NCBI RefSeq assembly: GCF_037113415.1
Contig: NZ_CP146608.1
Location: 578,501 to 642,500 of the forward strand
Direction of reading: 5' to 3'
DNA: 64,000 nt
Source of the DNA: Devosia sp. XK-2
Lineage (GTDB): Bacteria > Pseudomonadota > Alphaproteobacteria > Rhizobiales > Devosiaceae
Position numbers and translations under genes: made by a program. Under the pieces are notes generated by a model. The model was not told where the DNA came from, made no database searches, and was given only the letters and a program-made list of their open reading frames with translations. Of the stretch, positions 16,105-23,915 are shown piece after piece (position 1 is the stretch's first letter; each line of letters starts with the position of its first letter).

Positions 16105-17690
16105 CAATGAAGACCTGCAAGCTTGCTCTTGATGCTGTCTTCCATTTCGCGGGACTGCAGGAACAAGTCGTCTAGTTGCGTCCTCAGCCCCGCAATCCGC
16201 TCCTCAAACGGCACGCCGTCATCCTCGGCGTCCCCGGCCCCGACATAGCGGCCCGGCGTCAGCACGTAGCCGTGCTTGGCCACCTCTTCCTTGTTTGCCG
16301 ATTTGCAAAATCCCGGGACGTCCACATATCCGCCATCCTTGTTACGCCAGCTGTGATAGGTGTCCGCGATCTTGGCGATGTCCTCGGACGTGAACTCGCG
16401 CCGCGTGCGGTCGACCATCACGCCCAGTTTGCGCGCGTCGATGAACAGGAATTCGCTGCGCCGGTCGCGATGGCCGTTCGCGCTCTTGTCTTTGGCCAGA
16501 AACCACAAGCATGCGGGGATTTGCGTGGAATAGAAAAGCTGGCCGGGTAGCGCGACCATGCAGTCTACCGCGTCCTGTTCCACCATCCTCTTACGCATCT
16601 CACCCTCGCCCGATTGCTGCGAGGACATGGAGCCATTGGCCAGCACCACCCCCGCCGTGCCGCGCGGGGCGAGGTGGTGGTAGATATGCGACAGCCAGGC
16701 ATAGTTGGCGTTGCCCTGAGGGGGTGTGCCGAATGCCTCCCACCGGATATCCTCGGCTAGGCTTTCCCGCCACCAGTCCGATACGTTGAAGGGCGGATTG
16801 GCGAGGATGTAGTCAAAATAGGTATTTGAGAACTCGTCGCGGATGAACGAACCTTCGTTGTTCCAGCGGATATCCGCGTCAATCCCGCGGACGGCCAGGT
16901 TCATCTTGCAGAGCTTCCACGTGGTGTGGTTGCGCTCCTGACCGTAGATCGAGATTTGCCGCTTGGCCTCTTCGACGTGGCGCTGGTCGGAATGGTCTTC
17001 GATGAACTTTTCCGACTGCACGAACATGCCGCCCGAGCCGCAGCAAGGGTCGTAGACGCGGCCACGATATGGTTCCAGCATCTCGACCATGACGCGCACG
17101 ACCGAGCGGGGGGTGAAGAACTCGCCCCCCCGTCGTCCTTCGGCTCCGGCAAAACCCGAGAGGAAATACTCGTAGGCCCGACCCAGAAGATCGCGCGATT
17201 TCTCGCCCTCTGTGTGCATGGTGACGTCGGAGAAGAGCACCACAAGGTCGCCGATCATGGTCTTGTCGAGCGCCGGGCGGCCATAATCCTTCGGCAGGAC
17301 GCCCTTGAGCGTGGTCGCGTTGGCTTTCTCGATGGCCTCCATGGCGGCGTCGATTAGCCCGCCGATGTCGACCTTCTTGCTGTTCCCAGTGAGAGGATCG
17401 GTGATCTCAAGATCGCGAGCACGGGCGTTGTCCCTCAGGTAGGACCAGCGGGCAATCTCAGGCACCCAGAATACGCGCGCGGCGGTGTATTCTTCGGGGT
17501 CTTCCGGGTCCGCGAACTCTTCCTGCTCAAGCTTCTTACGTTGTGCTTCGAAGGCCTCAGAGATGTATTTCAGGAAGATGAGACCGAGCGCGACGTGCTT
17601 ATACTCGGAGGGTTCCAAATTGCCCCTGAGCTTGTCAGCGGCTTTGAACAGGTCCGCTTCAAAATTGAGCTCGCTATCGGAATTGGCCAA
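16104..17690 (-). CDS. hsdM: type I restriction enzyme methylase subunit
   Basis: N6-adenine methyltransferase subunit of 528 residues. An N-terminal helical domain (ADLFKAADKLRGNLEPSEYKHV) is followed by the methylase fold: SAM-binding DPCCGSGGMF and catalytic NPPFN (in YILANPPFNVSDWW). The C-terminus is helical (RIAGLRTQLDDLFLQSREME). The start is TTG 17690 with GGGGGA upstream, an unusual but well-supported start. It is the first gene of the operon; its promoter should lie between 17691 and 17831. Confidence 0.95.
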   Translation of the reverse strand: MANSDSELNFEADLFKAADKLRGNLEPSEYKHVALGLIFLKYISEAFEAQRKKLEQEEFADPEDPEEYTAARVFWVPEIARWSYLRDNARARDLEITDPLTGNSKKVDIGGLIDAAMEAIEKANATTLKGVLPKDYGRPALDKTMIGDLVVLFSDVTMHTEGEKSRDLLGRAYEYFLSGFAGAEGRRGGEFFTPRSVVRVMVEMLEPYRGRVYDPCCGSGGMFVQSEKFIEDHSDQRHVEEAKRQISIYGQERNHTTWKLCKMNLAVRGIDADIRWNNEGSFIRDEFSNTYFDYILANPPFNVSDWWRESLAEDIRWEAFGTPPQGNANYAWLSHIYHHLAPRGTAGVVLANGSMSSQQSGEGEMRKRMVEQDAVDCMVALPGQLFYSTQIPACLWFLAKDKSANGHRDRRSEFLFIDARKLGVMVDRTRREFTSEDIAKIADTYHSWRNKDGGYVDVPGFCKSANKEEVAKHGYVLTPGRYVGAGDAEDDGVPFEERIAGLRTQLDDLFLQSREMEDSIKSKLAGLH

Positions 17691-17831
17691 GTCGAATCCC
17701 CCACACTACTAATGTGGGGCAACCTCCACGATAAGGCGGTCTTGCTCAAGGATTTTTGCGATTTGTCGTTTGTTGGCGCGCGGCTTCGAGAGGCTCGGTG
17801 CTACCGTGCCTCTCCCTTCAGCGGGAGCATG

Positions 17832-18044
17832 TTACCCCTTCACGACCACTCGGGCCTCTTTTTCGCCTCCTGAACCCTTGACCCAACTCCACGGTGTGCG
17901 GAGCTTGTGCATCTTGGCGAGCTCCGGGTGTTTCTGGGCATCGCGCACAGCGGCGCGCAGGCGTTCGCGGGCTTCGCGCGGGTCGAGCTGCAGTTCGGCG
18001 CAGAGCTGCTTGAGCGTCACGATTTCGGGGGTCTTGTCGGTCAT
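17832..18044 (-). CDS. small helical protein beside the restriction operon
   Basis: A 70-residue protein, MTDKTPEIVTLKQLCAELQLD to EARVVVKG, preceded by AAGGAGA seven bases before ATG 18044. It has a predicted HTH-like helical start (TLKQLCAELQLDPREARERLRAAV) and a basic middle. No named family recognised. It lies between the XRE regulator and hsdM in the same direction and may be the leading gene of the restriction transcript. Confidence 0.65.
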   Translation of the reverse strand: MTDKTPEIVTLKQLCAELQLDPREARERLRAAVRDAQKHPELAKMHKLRTPWSWVKGSGGEKEARVVVKG

Positions 18045-18119
18045 TGATCGTCTCCTTGGGTTTCAAGACGATCTATCCAATAAGACGACCACAAAGGGCG
18101 TGTCAGGGAAAATCCCAGA

Positions 18120-18374
18120 TCATCTCTGGAGTTTATCGATGCCGGTCAAGACGGCGGCGAACAGGCGTGCGGGATCGACGCCGAGGGCCTTTGCCAGTGA
18201 GATGAACTCAACAACGTCAATGCGGCGCTCGTTGCGCTCGACCTTGGCGATGTAGGATTGGGGCTTGCGCAGCCGGTCGGCAACTTCCTGCTGCGTCAGT
18301 TCAGCGGCATTGCGCGCATCCAAGAGGATCGCGGTCAGCTTCCGGTATTCGTCTGAGTGGATCGACCTTGGCAC
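18120..18374 (-). CDS. XRE-family transcriptional regulator
   Basis: An 84-residue HTH protein: ARNAAELTQQEVADRLRKPQSYIAKVERNERRIDVVEFISLAKALGV is a canonical XRE/Cro-type helix-turn-helix. Its size matches the small controller (C) proteins that time the expression of restriction systems. It reads toward the hsd operon and is divergent from a small membrane gene; an inverted repeat in between is a likely operator. Its C-terminal end lacks an extra sensor domain. Confidence 0.85.
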   Translation of the reverse strand: MPRSIHSDEYRKLTAILLDARNAAELTQQEVADRLRKPQSYIAKVERNERRIDVVEFISLAKALGVDPARLFAAVLTGIDKLQR

Positions 18375-18420
18375 GCATCACCCCAATAGTGTGCGCCGAG
18401 AGCTAATCCGATTTTAGAAT

Positions 18421-18437
18421 TATCCCATTTTGGGTTA
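18421..18437. promoter_or_regulatory. candidate operator of the XRE regulator
   Basis: TATCCCA-TTT-TGGGTTA is an interrupted inverted repeat (6 of 7 positions pair) in the intergenic gap between the divergent XRE and membrane-protein genes. The word ACCCAAAAT of its minus strand also occurs twice on the plus strand at 18965-18973 and 18986-18994. Binding is inferred from position and symmetry. Confidence 0.4.
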
Positions 18438-18468
18438 TCGTGTTCGCATCGCTGTTGGAGCGGACGCT

Positions 18469-18759
18469 ATGGGGCAGTTCTTTATCGACTACCTTCCACT
18501 TGTGGTCTTCATCGCCATGATACTGGCGGTTGGGCTTTGGCACGCTTGGGAGTTTCGCCTAAAGCCGCTTTCGATCCCTAAGGCGAAGATCAACGCCATC
18601 GTTGACGACCTGATTGCCCGGCATGGGCCGGATGCCGAAGACTGGGCACGCGGCTATGAGGAAGAGCAGTGGTACAGGTCGGATACCTACGAGCAGGGCA
18701 AGTGGCGTCGGGTCAGGCGCGAGTTGTGGCGGCGCTATCACGCCGGCGAGTGGGAATAG
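18469..18759 (+). CDS. small single-pass membrane protein
   Basis: A 96-residue protein starting MGQFFIDYLPLVVFIAMILAVGLWHAW: one N-terminal transmembrane segment, then a soluble part with conserved-looking GPDAEDWARGYEEEQWYRSDTYEQGKWRRVRREL. ATG 18469 is preferred over an open frame to 18430. No family recognised. It is divergent from the XRE regulator and may be controlled by it. Confidence 0.6.
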   Translation: MGQFFIDYLPLVVFIAMILAVGLWHAWEFRLKPLSIPKAKINAIVDDLIARHGPDAEDWARGYEEEQWYRSDTYEQGKWRRVRRELWRRYHAGEWE

Positions 18760-19210
18760 GACCTGCAACCAACCGGCGCTCTACACGGACAAACGCGCGC
18801 GCGGCAGCGTAACAATGAGCCAGCAGCGTCGGCAGCGCCATGTGCCGAGGGTGTGTACCGGTGCGCGATCAACCGCGCGGTGCTGGCTCGTTGAGGCGCG
18901 TCATCGATGTCGATGATCCTGAGGGCACGAGGGACCGAGTGGAGCGCGAAGGACGCTCCGAGGCACCCAAAATCCCAGCAGCGACACCCAAAATCTCACC
19001 CAAGACGTGCGGTCGCTGATGGGTGCGAGAGTGGACACGTTGATTGGATTGGGTAATTAGCGGTGACGCTGCGTCCGACAGGCCGATCAATAGTCCGCGT
19101 GTCGGTCTCAGGACGCCAGAACGCCACGATGTCACAACGCGCGGCGGCGCCCTGCCAGATCGCCACTTGTCGTCATGGCGAACTGGCATTCTGGCGCACT
19201 GACAGCCCAG
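18760..19210. repeat. 450-bp gene-free region rich in short repeats; possible origin
   Basis: No convincing ORF. It holds: an inverted repeat TCATCGA-TG-TCGATGA (18901-18916); direct repeats CACCCAAAATC at 18964-18974 and 18985-18995, 21 bp apart; and a cluster of GCCAG-N3-GCCA units in direct and inverted orientation at 19114-19196. It lies between the small membrane gene and the 3' end of the RepA-like ATPase. Iteron-like repeats next to replication genes suggest an origin of replication for the excised island; this is inference. Confidence 0.45.
19114..19196. repeat. GCCA iteron cluster with interlocking inverted repeats
   Basis: CGCCAGAACGCCA (19114-19126) pairs with TGGCATTCTGGCG (19184-19196) with one mismatch, and inside it TGCCAGATCGCCA (19153-19165) pairs with TGGCGAACTGGCA (19176-19188), again with one mismatch. 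The shared unit is GCCAG-N3-GCCA, two copies on each strand; GCCA recurs every 8 bp. Confidence 0.6.
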
Positions 19211-20185
19211 TCAGCCTGACGGGAGAGACCACACCCACCCCGACTTCTTCTGGACGGATTTGACACCAATGCGCGACCGGGCGCGATCCAGCGTGCGCTC
19301 GCTTATTCCAAGTTCGTCGGCAAGCGCCTTCATCTCGTTCGCCTTGCGCGGACCGTCGCGAAGCTCGCGCCTCAGGAACTCCTCGGCGGCGTCCCTCGGG
19401 CGAGCGCTATCAGGACCGGCATTCAGGTCATCGACCGAGATGTCATCCGTTCCAATGAAACGCAAGCGCGGAATATCGTCCTCCGACTCGCCGAGCGTGA
19501 GTTCGTAGACCCAGGTCGGTCCACGGGGACCGACATTGTGTTTCAGGTGCGCCATCACCCTGTGGTCTTCCCGCTCCGGGTGCTTGCCGATTCTGAGCGC
19601 CGACCGAGCGGCCGCGATCATGTCGATAGTGCCGCCACCCTGATATAGCGCGTTGTCGTGCTTCATCTTGGTCAGGTGGCGGATCAGGATGACCGCGCAG
19701 CCGTAATCCTTGGCGACGGACTCGATCCTGTCGATTAGGGCACGAACGGCGTTAGAGTCCTTGATCCGCGCATCGGCGGGCACGAAGGACACCCAAGGGT
19801 CGATGATGATGACTTCCGGCTCGTGCGCGTCAAGTTCGGCGCGAAGGGTCTCTAGCCCCTCGTCGTCGAATGCGATGCGCCCATTCAAGACCCGTATTCG
19901 CTCGGAATCGCCACCCAGTGCATCGATGCGCGGACCGGTCGTATAGGACGGGTCATCCTCGGCACTGATATAGAGGACATTGCCCCTCGCCACCTTCTGC
20001 CCATCCGGTAGCTTGCCACCGGTCGAGACGACTGCGGCGAGGTACATTGAGAGGAACGACTTGCCTAGACCAGGGTCGCCTTCGAGGATCGTCAGCATTC
20101 CGAATGGAATGTATGGTCGCCAGAGCCATTGAACCTTGCGCCGCTTGACGCTCGACAGCGTAACGAAGGTGTCGCCACCGCTCAT
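19211..20185 (-). CDS. RepA-like AAA ATPase/helicase
   Basis: A 324-residue RecA-fold ATPase of the AAA_25/RepA type, which drive replication of plasmids and P4-like elements. Walker A is EGDPGLGKSFLS (about residue 35), Walker B-like VIIIDPWVSF near 125, and sensor ILIRHLTKMKH. A C-terminal winged-helix part (EMKALADELGISERTLDRARSRIGVK) is also present. It overlaps the primase gene upstream by 4 bp. The region after its stop contains the iteron cluster. Typical RepA hexamers are around 280-350 residues. Confidence 0.85.
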   Translation of the reverse strand: MSGGDTFVTLSSVKRRKVQWLWRPYIPFGMLTILEGDPGLGKSFLSMYLAAVVSTGGKLPDGQKVARGNVLYISAEDDPSYTTGPRIDALGGDSERIRVLNGRIAFDDEGLETLRAELDAHEPEVIIIDPWVSFVPADARIKDSNAVRALIDRIESVAKDYGCAVILIRHLTKMKHDNALYQGGGTIDMIAAARSALRIGKHPEREDHRVMAHLKHNVGPRGPTWVYELTLGESEDDIPRLRFIGTDDISVDDLNAGPDSARPRDAAEEFLRRELRDGPRKANEMKALADELGISERTLDRARSRIGVKSVQKKSGWVWSLPSG

Positions 20186-21141
20186 TGTGGGCCCTCCACC
20201 TTCGCGATGATGCGCGACACCTCGGTCTCGAGCGCATTCCTGTCCTCGCCATACTTGTCGCGGAAGTACGGGCTGCCCCAGACCACACTGGCGATCTCGT
20301 CAAGTGTCGCCCCCGCCTCGTGCAACCCCGCCACCATAGCGAAGATGCGGTTGGACCGATCGGGTGCCTGCACCGTATCGTGCCGGATCAGGTGGCGCGT
20401 CGATGTGTCGAGTTTGGACCGGTATTTTTTTAAGACGGCGAGACGGTCATGCGCATTGGGTCTCATGTCCAGAACCAAGGGTTCGGCCCTGTAGCTTCCA
20501 TCTTGATCGGAGAGCAAGCGAGGGCGCGCCGTGAGCGGGCGCGGGTCGAAATGCACCAGCGGAATGAACGGTTTTCCGTAGCCCGGTTTATGGTTGAACG
20601 AACCGGGAAGACGCAGGAGCTTGTTCGCTGCGCTCCCGCCCTTGTCGCCGCCATGCCGATATGCCAGTGCCTTTGAATAGGCAGACGCCAGCGCCGGCAA
20701 ATGCGGGCGGTCCCAGAACCAGAGCGCTTGAGTGCGACCGGGCGATGTCTGCCACACGAGCGAGGGGGGTGGATCAAAGGCGAAAGGGTCCGCCTCGTCC
20801 ACGTCGCACCACCCGAGGCTGGTCATGTGCACGCCGCTCAGTTTCCGGCTAGGCCGCGTGTAAACATTGGGGCTGAAGTACTGATCGTAGTTGTGTCGGT
20901 CGTACCGCTTCAGGAGCACGGGAATTTTGATTGCTCCCTGCAGCATGACGAACTTGTCGATCATCTTCGTGGTTCCCTTCTGGCGGAAGCAAAGATTTCC
21001 GAATAGGACAGGGCCGGGCATCGCCGGTCCGTACCAGAGGTCACAGAGGAAATCGTACTGGTCTTGCAGCACGGCGCGCTCAGAAGCGCCTTCGGCATTC
21101 AGTGCCGGAAATTCGGTTCTCTTCTTGTGTTGCGTTTTCAT
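20182..21141 (-). CDS. RepB-like DNA primase
   Basis: A 319-330-residue protein; ATG 21141 (MKTQHKKRTE) or ATG 21174. The pattern GWCDVDEADPFAFDPPPSLVWQTSPGRTQALWFW is that of the RepB/AEP-like primase domain (acidic pair DVD, then SPGRxQxLW), and ANKLLRLPGSFNHKPGY is the conserved third motif. The C-terminal part (SNRIFAMVAGLHEAGATLDEIASVVW) is a helical primase-associated domain. With the ATPase it makes a two-gene replication unit. Confidence 0.82.
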   Translation of the reverse strand: MKTQHKKRTEFPALNAEGASERAVLQDQYDFLCDLWYGPAMPGPVLFGNLCFRQKGTTKMIDKFVMLQGAIKIPVLLKRYDRHNYDQYFSPNVYTRPSRKLSGVHMTSLGWCDVDEADPFAFDPPPSLVWQTSPGRTQALWFWDRPHLPALASAYSKALAYRHGGDKGGSAANKLLRLPGSFNHKPGYGKPFIPLVHFDPRPLTARPRLLSDQDGSYRAEPLVLDMRPNAHDRLAVLKKYRSKLDTSTRHLIRHDTVQAPDRSNRIFAMVAGLHEAGATLDEIASVVWGSPYFRDKYGEDRNALETEVSRIIAKVEGPQ

Positions 21142-21230
21142 TGTCTTGGCTTTCGGGTCGGCGCACGGCGTCATGCGCGCGAAAGCGCGTTACAGAGCCG
21201 ATGCGGTTGTGGGGTGGTGTGGTCGTCAGG

Positions 21231-21455
21231 TCAGAAGTCGGCGTAGTGGGTGTGCTCGCGTTCGGCGGCCCGCGCGGTGACCCAGTCTTCGACTTCGCTC
21301 AGCAGCCATGCGACGCTGGTGCCCGCCATCCTAATGCGACGTGGGAACCGACCTCGCGCTTCCCAGCGCAAGAGCGTGCTGTTGCTGACCGAGATGCCGA
21401 GGCGCTTTAGGTCCGCGCGCGAGGCGAGGACCGGCCTTCTCATCGTGATGTTCAT
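21231..21455 (-). CDS. AlpA-family regulator/excisionase
   Basis: A 74-79-residue MerR-like winged-helix protein: SRADLKRLGISVSNSTLLRWEARGRFPRRIRMAGTSVAWLLSEVEDWV is the AlpA pattern (recognition helix, R-x-FP wing, W...EVxxW). In P4-like islands AlpA controls excision. Starts at 21455 (MNITMRRP) or 21470. It lies between the primase and the integrase, as in many islands. Confidence 0.85.
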   Translation of the reverse strand: MNITMRRPVLASRADLKRLGISVSNSTLLRWEARGRFPRRIRMAGTSVAWLLSEVEDWVTARAAEREHTHYADF

Positions 21456-21562
21456 CCTCAGTTCCTTCATCAGAGGGGTGAAGGAATGCGCATTCCGTTT
21501 AAGCCGCTAGCAATAGGAGGTTAGCGGATGCCAGCAGCGGAAAAAATTGGAAGGAAATCAGT

Positions 21563-22162
21563 TCACTCACTGATTGGATTTCGGCGTCGCCCGGGCTTGG
21601 CTAAATCCTGTCGACCCGTTTTCTCAATGGCGCGTTTGCGCGCCGCCTTAAAGGCGTGATCAGACAGGTGAGGAATGTCTTCCTTCGCCATCCGCCGAAG
21701 CGCTTCCGCCCTCGGGATTTCGCGGCTAGGGTCCTCAAACATTTTGACGAGCCAATCGAAGCAGCGGTTTGCTGCTAGCTGTGAAAATTTCGTGGGCATT
21801 ATCTCTTGGCCGCGCAAGAAGCGCCTAAGCTGCTCGGCGTGGATGCGACATCGAACCGGCTGGTTGACCCCCTGATGAAACACGAGGTCATCTTTGATTT
21901 GAATGCGGAAGAACTCTTGATCGGCGTCCTGTGGACGAAGGTCGCCGTCGCTTCTACCATCCAACGTCGCCCAATGGGCCGCGACAACTCCCGACCTCAA
22001 TACTTGCCGGAGCAGCTTCAGCGTTTCACGGTGGTCATCTCCAGCGGGCTTATCGATGCAATCGGTTCGCCACGCATCGCCGAAGATCTCTTCTCCGACG
22101 ATTTGGAATGCGTCTCTCGGCCCGACGAAGTATTCAGCGCTGTGCAGTTGCGAGTTTGCCAT
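21563..22162 (-). CDS. hypothetical island protein
   Basis: A 199-residue protein (MANSQLHSAEYFVGPRDAF to RRRNPISE). The C-terminal part, IPRAEALRRMAKEDIPHLSDHAFKAARKRAIEKTGR, is a basic helical segment that could bind DNA. No family recognised. Its ATG lies inside the last 29 bp of the integrase gene, so the two are probably translated from the same message. Confidence 0.65.
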   Translation of the reverse strand: MANSQLHSAEYFVGPRDAFQIVGEEIFGDAWRTDCIDKPAGDDHRETLKLLRQVLRSGVVAAHWATLDGRSDGDLRPQDADQEFFRIQIKDDLVFHQGVNQPVRCRIHAEQLRRFLRGQEIMPTKFSQLAANRCFDWLVKMFEDPSREIPRAEALRRMAKEDIPHLSDHAFKAARKRAIEKTGRQDLAKPGRRRNPISE

Positions 22163-23324
22163 CGTTCGACTTGACCAAGGTGGAGACGGTCTCTCCCCAT
22201 CGCGCCAGGGCGTCTCTCTTCTCTTCGAGGTAGCTGTACCGGTTATACGTTGCAGCGACGCCGGAGACGATACCGGATTTGTGGTTGGTTACCGCGTCGA
22301 TCACATGCGGGAGAACCCCGACCTTCGCCATACCTGTGGAGGCTGTGCGCCTGAAGTCGTGGAAGCGCCAGTCCTCGGTAGCCTCCGGAAGCGCATCGTC
22401 CAGTCGTTTCTTGAGTCGCCCGAACCCTGAAATCGGTGTGACGCCAGTCGTGGTGAAGACGAAATCGCTGCCGATGAAGCGAGGAAGCGACTTCAGGATT
22501 GCCACCATCGCGTCCGTGAGTGGCACGATATGCAGCCGCCCGTTCTTGGATCGCTGGGCGGGAAGCGTCCATATCGCATCATCAAGATCGATCTCTGACC
22601 ATCGCATCGCAGCCACCTCTCCGCGGCGCTGGCCCGTCAACATGAGCATGTGGACGAAATGAGCGAAGGGGAAGCCCTCGGCGTCTGCCGCTTTCCATAG
22701 GGCGGCAATCTCGGCTCCTTCCAGCACACGATCCCGCGCGACTTCCCGCGTGGGCGGCCTCAGAGACGCCACAGGCGACGTTTCGATGTCACCGCGATCA
22801 ATGCACCAGTTCATGAGTTTCTTGAACGCAGCTAGCGCCCGGTTCGCCCGCGTTGGCGTGCCCCTCTCGACAATGCCGTCAAGTACCGCCACGACATCCT
22901 TGCGCCTGATCATGTCGATGGGCGTATCACCGAGCGACGCAAATTTGCCGAGGATGCTTCGCGAACCCTTCCAGTCCTTGGTGTTGGGCTTAGCATAGCG
23001 ATCAATGAATAGGGATATGGTTTCCGATAGCGTTGGGGCGGTTGCGTCCTGCTGCGTCTGCTCATGACCAAACATGCCGAGTTCGATGTCACGGGCAATC
23101 TCAGTAGCGCGTCGTCGGGCGTCAGCCAGTGAAACGATGGGGTAGGGACCGATCCTAATTCGGCGGCGCTGTCCTTCCACACGGATCGACAAGCAAAAAA
23201 TCTTGGCACCGGTGTTCGAAACTCGGAGTTGTAGGCCGGGAGTTTTGATGTCCCGGACCTCATACCGCTTGCCTTCCGCGGGCTTGAGCGCGTCAATCGA
23301 TTTAGTGGTAAGCGTCTGTTTCAT
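22134..23324 (-). CDS. tyrosine integrase of the P4/island type (element 2)
   Basis: A 396-residue integrase. It has an N-terminal DUF4102-like arm-binding domain (LTTKSIDALKPAEGKRYEVRDIKTPGLQLRVS), a core-binding domain, and a catalytic domain with Arg in LTGQRRGEVAAMRW, H-x-x-R in HDFRRTAST, NHKSG in the place of the second His, and Tyr in ATYNRYSYLEEKR. ATG 23324 is chosen because the family start is M-x-LT/TxxxI; an open frame continues to 23489. It lies 270 bp from the right attachment repeat and reads away from it. Confidence 0.92.
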   Translation of the reverse strand: MKQTLTTKSIDALKPAEGKRYEVRDIKTPGLQLRVSNTGAKIFCLSIRVEGQRRRIRIGPYPIVSLADARRRATEIARDIELGMFGHEQTQQDATAPTLSETISLFIDRYAKPNTKDWKGSRSILGKFASLGDTPIDMIRRKDVVAVLDGIVERGTPTRANRALAAFKKLMNWCIDRGDIETSPVASLRPPTREVARDRVLEGAEIAALWKAADAEGFPFAHFVHMLMLTGQRRGEVAAMRWSEIDLDDAIWTLPAQRSKNGRLHIVPLTDAMVAILKSLPRFIGSDFVFTTTGVTPISGFGRLKKRLDDALPEATEDWRFHDFRRTASTGMAKVGVLPHVIDAVTNHKSGIVSGVAATYNRYSYLEEKRDALARWGETVSTLVKSNDGKLATAQR

Positions 23325-23597
23325 AAGGGTATCGTAAGACACCCAATATCCGCGCGTCAGGGTATGGTTTGGAGCGGAATAGGGGACCACGCGCACAGTT
23401 GCGCGGGAAGAGACTGCGATGCCCCTCGACCTGTGGTCTTGGCTCGCTGGGTGCCGACTGGGCGCCGAGTGGTGCGCGCTTGGATGCACGAGATTGCCAG
23501 GTGACGAAACAGGTTGGAATATCCATCTTCTTGGCGTCGATAGGGTATTCGCTCAGTCTACAACGCGATGAAACGGGCGGCCCAGGTTTCTGGTGCT
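23325..23597. other. integrase upstream region and attachment arm
   Basis: A 273-bp stretch without a convincing gene, between the integrase start and the right attachment repeat. It must hold the integrase promoter and probably the arm-type binding sites. At 23580-23586 GCCCAGG could pair with the acceptor strand TCTGGGC of the repeat, but only 11 bases separate it from the anticodon loop, so a D-arm is missing and no tRNA can form. Confidence 0.4.
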
Positions 23598-23643
23598 ATT
23601 GAAAATCCGCGTGTCGCTGGTTCGATTCCGGCTCTGGGCACCA
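23598..23643 (+). other. attachment site: tRNA-Phe 3' fragment (right end of element 2)
   Basis: Identical to 8496-8541 except one base. Identity begins exactly at ATTGAAAAT: upstream, GTGCT replaces the GCGG needed for the anticodon stem, so this is the displaced copy of the tRNA end. The acceptor strand is TCTGGGCACCA, the standard sequence, whereas the left copy has an A in place of the last G of CTGGG. Confidence 0.88.
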
Positions 23644-23674
23644 CTCGTTCTCCCCCGTGAAATCGGCTGTCCGG

Positions 23675-23863
23675 TCAGCCCGAAAACCGCAGCGTTCTGC
23701 GTTTCACATCGCCCGCGCCAGGTCCCGACGTGATGCGTCCCTGCATGGCCGCAGATGCGATCCGCCGCCGCCTTTCACTCATGATCAATATTTCTGCATC
23801 AATCTCTGCCGCCAAGGCGCGGCTGGCGCGCAATTGATTCAAGATGATCTGATGCGCGAACAC
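23675..23863 (-). CDS. possible small hypothetical protein
   Basis: A 62-residue frame (GTG 23863) with an amphipathic helical first half (LNQLRASRALAAEIDAEILIMSERRRRIA) and a basic tail. No family recognised and no good ribosome-binding site; the same DNA also has an open frame on the plus strand. Listed as possible because the composition is protein-like and it fills the gap between the island end and the next gene. Confidence 0.3.
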   Translation of the reverse strand: MFAHQIILNQLRASRALAAEIDAEILIMSERRRRIASAAMQGRITSGPGAGDVKRRTLRFSG

Positions 23864-23915
23864 TCCATTTACGGAAAGGGTTTAGGCTGAGATCAACAGT
23901 TTCAGGGGCAGGAAT

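Larger units (their letters stand above)
8496..23643. mobile_element. 15.1-kb tRNA-Phe genomic island (element 2)
   Basis: The segment is bounded by direct repeats of a tRNA-Phe 3' end (8496-8541 and 23598-23643). Inside are an integrase (next to the right repeat), an AlpA regulator, a RepB-like primase and RepA-like ATPase, an XRE regulator and a type I restriction operon. This combination is typical of an integrative element with P4-like or plasmid-like replication and a defence cargo. No conjugation or capsid genes are seen, so movement would need a helper. Confidence 0.85.

Noticed and set aside
18869..19189. 106-residue minus-strand open frame in the repeat region
   Set aside because: Low-complexity Ser/Arg/Pro translation with no ribosome-binding site; the DNA repeats explain the region better.
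18760..19210. CRISPR array
   Set aside because: Repeats are only 8-13 bp, some inverted, without regular spacers.
23580..23643. possible tRNA-Phe gene
   Set aside because: A GCCCAGG could pair with the acceptor strand, but there is no D-arm and the 5' anticodon stem does not pair, so no tRNA fold is possible.
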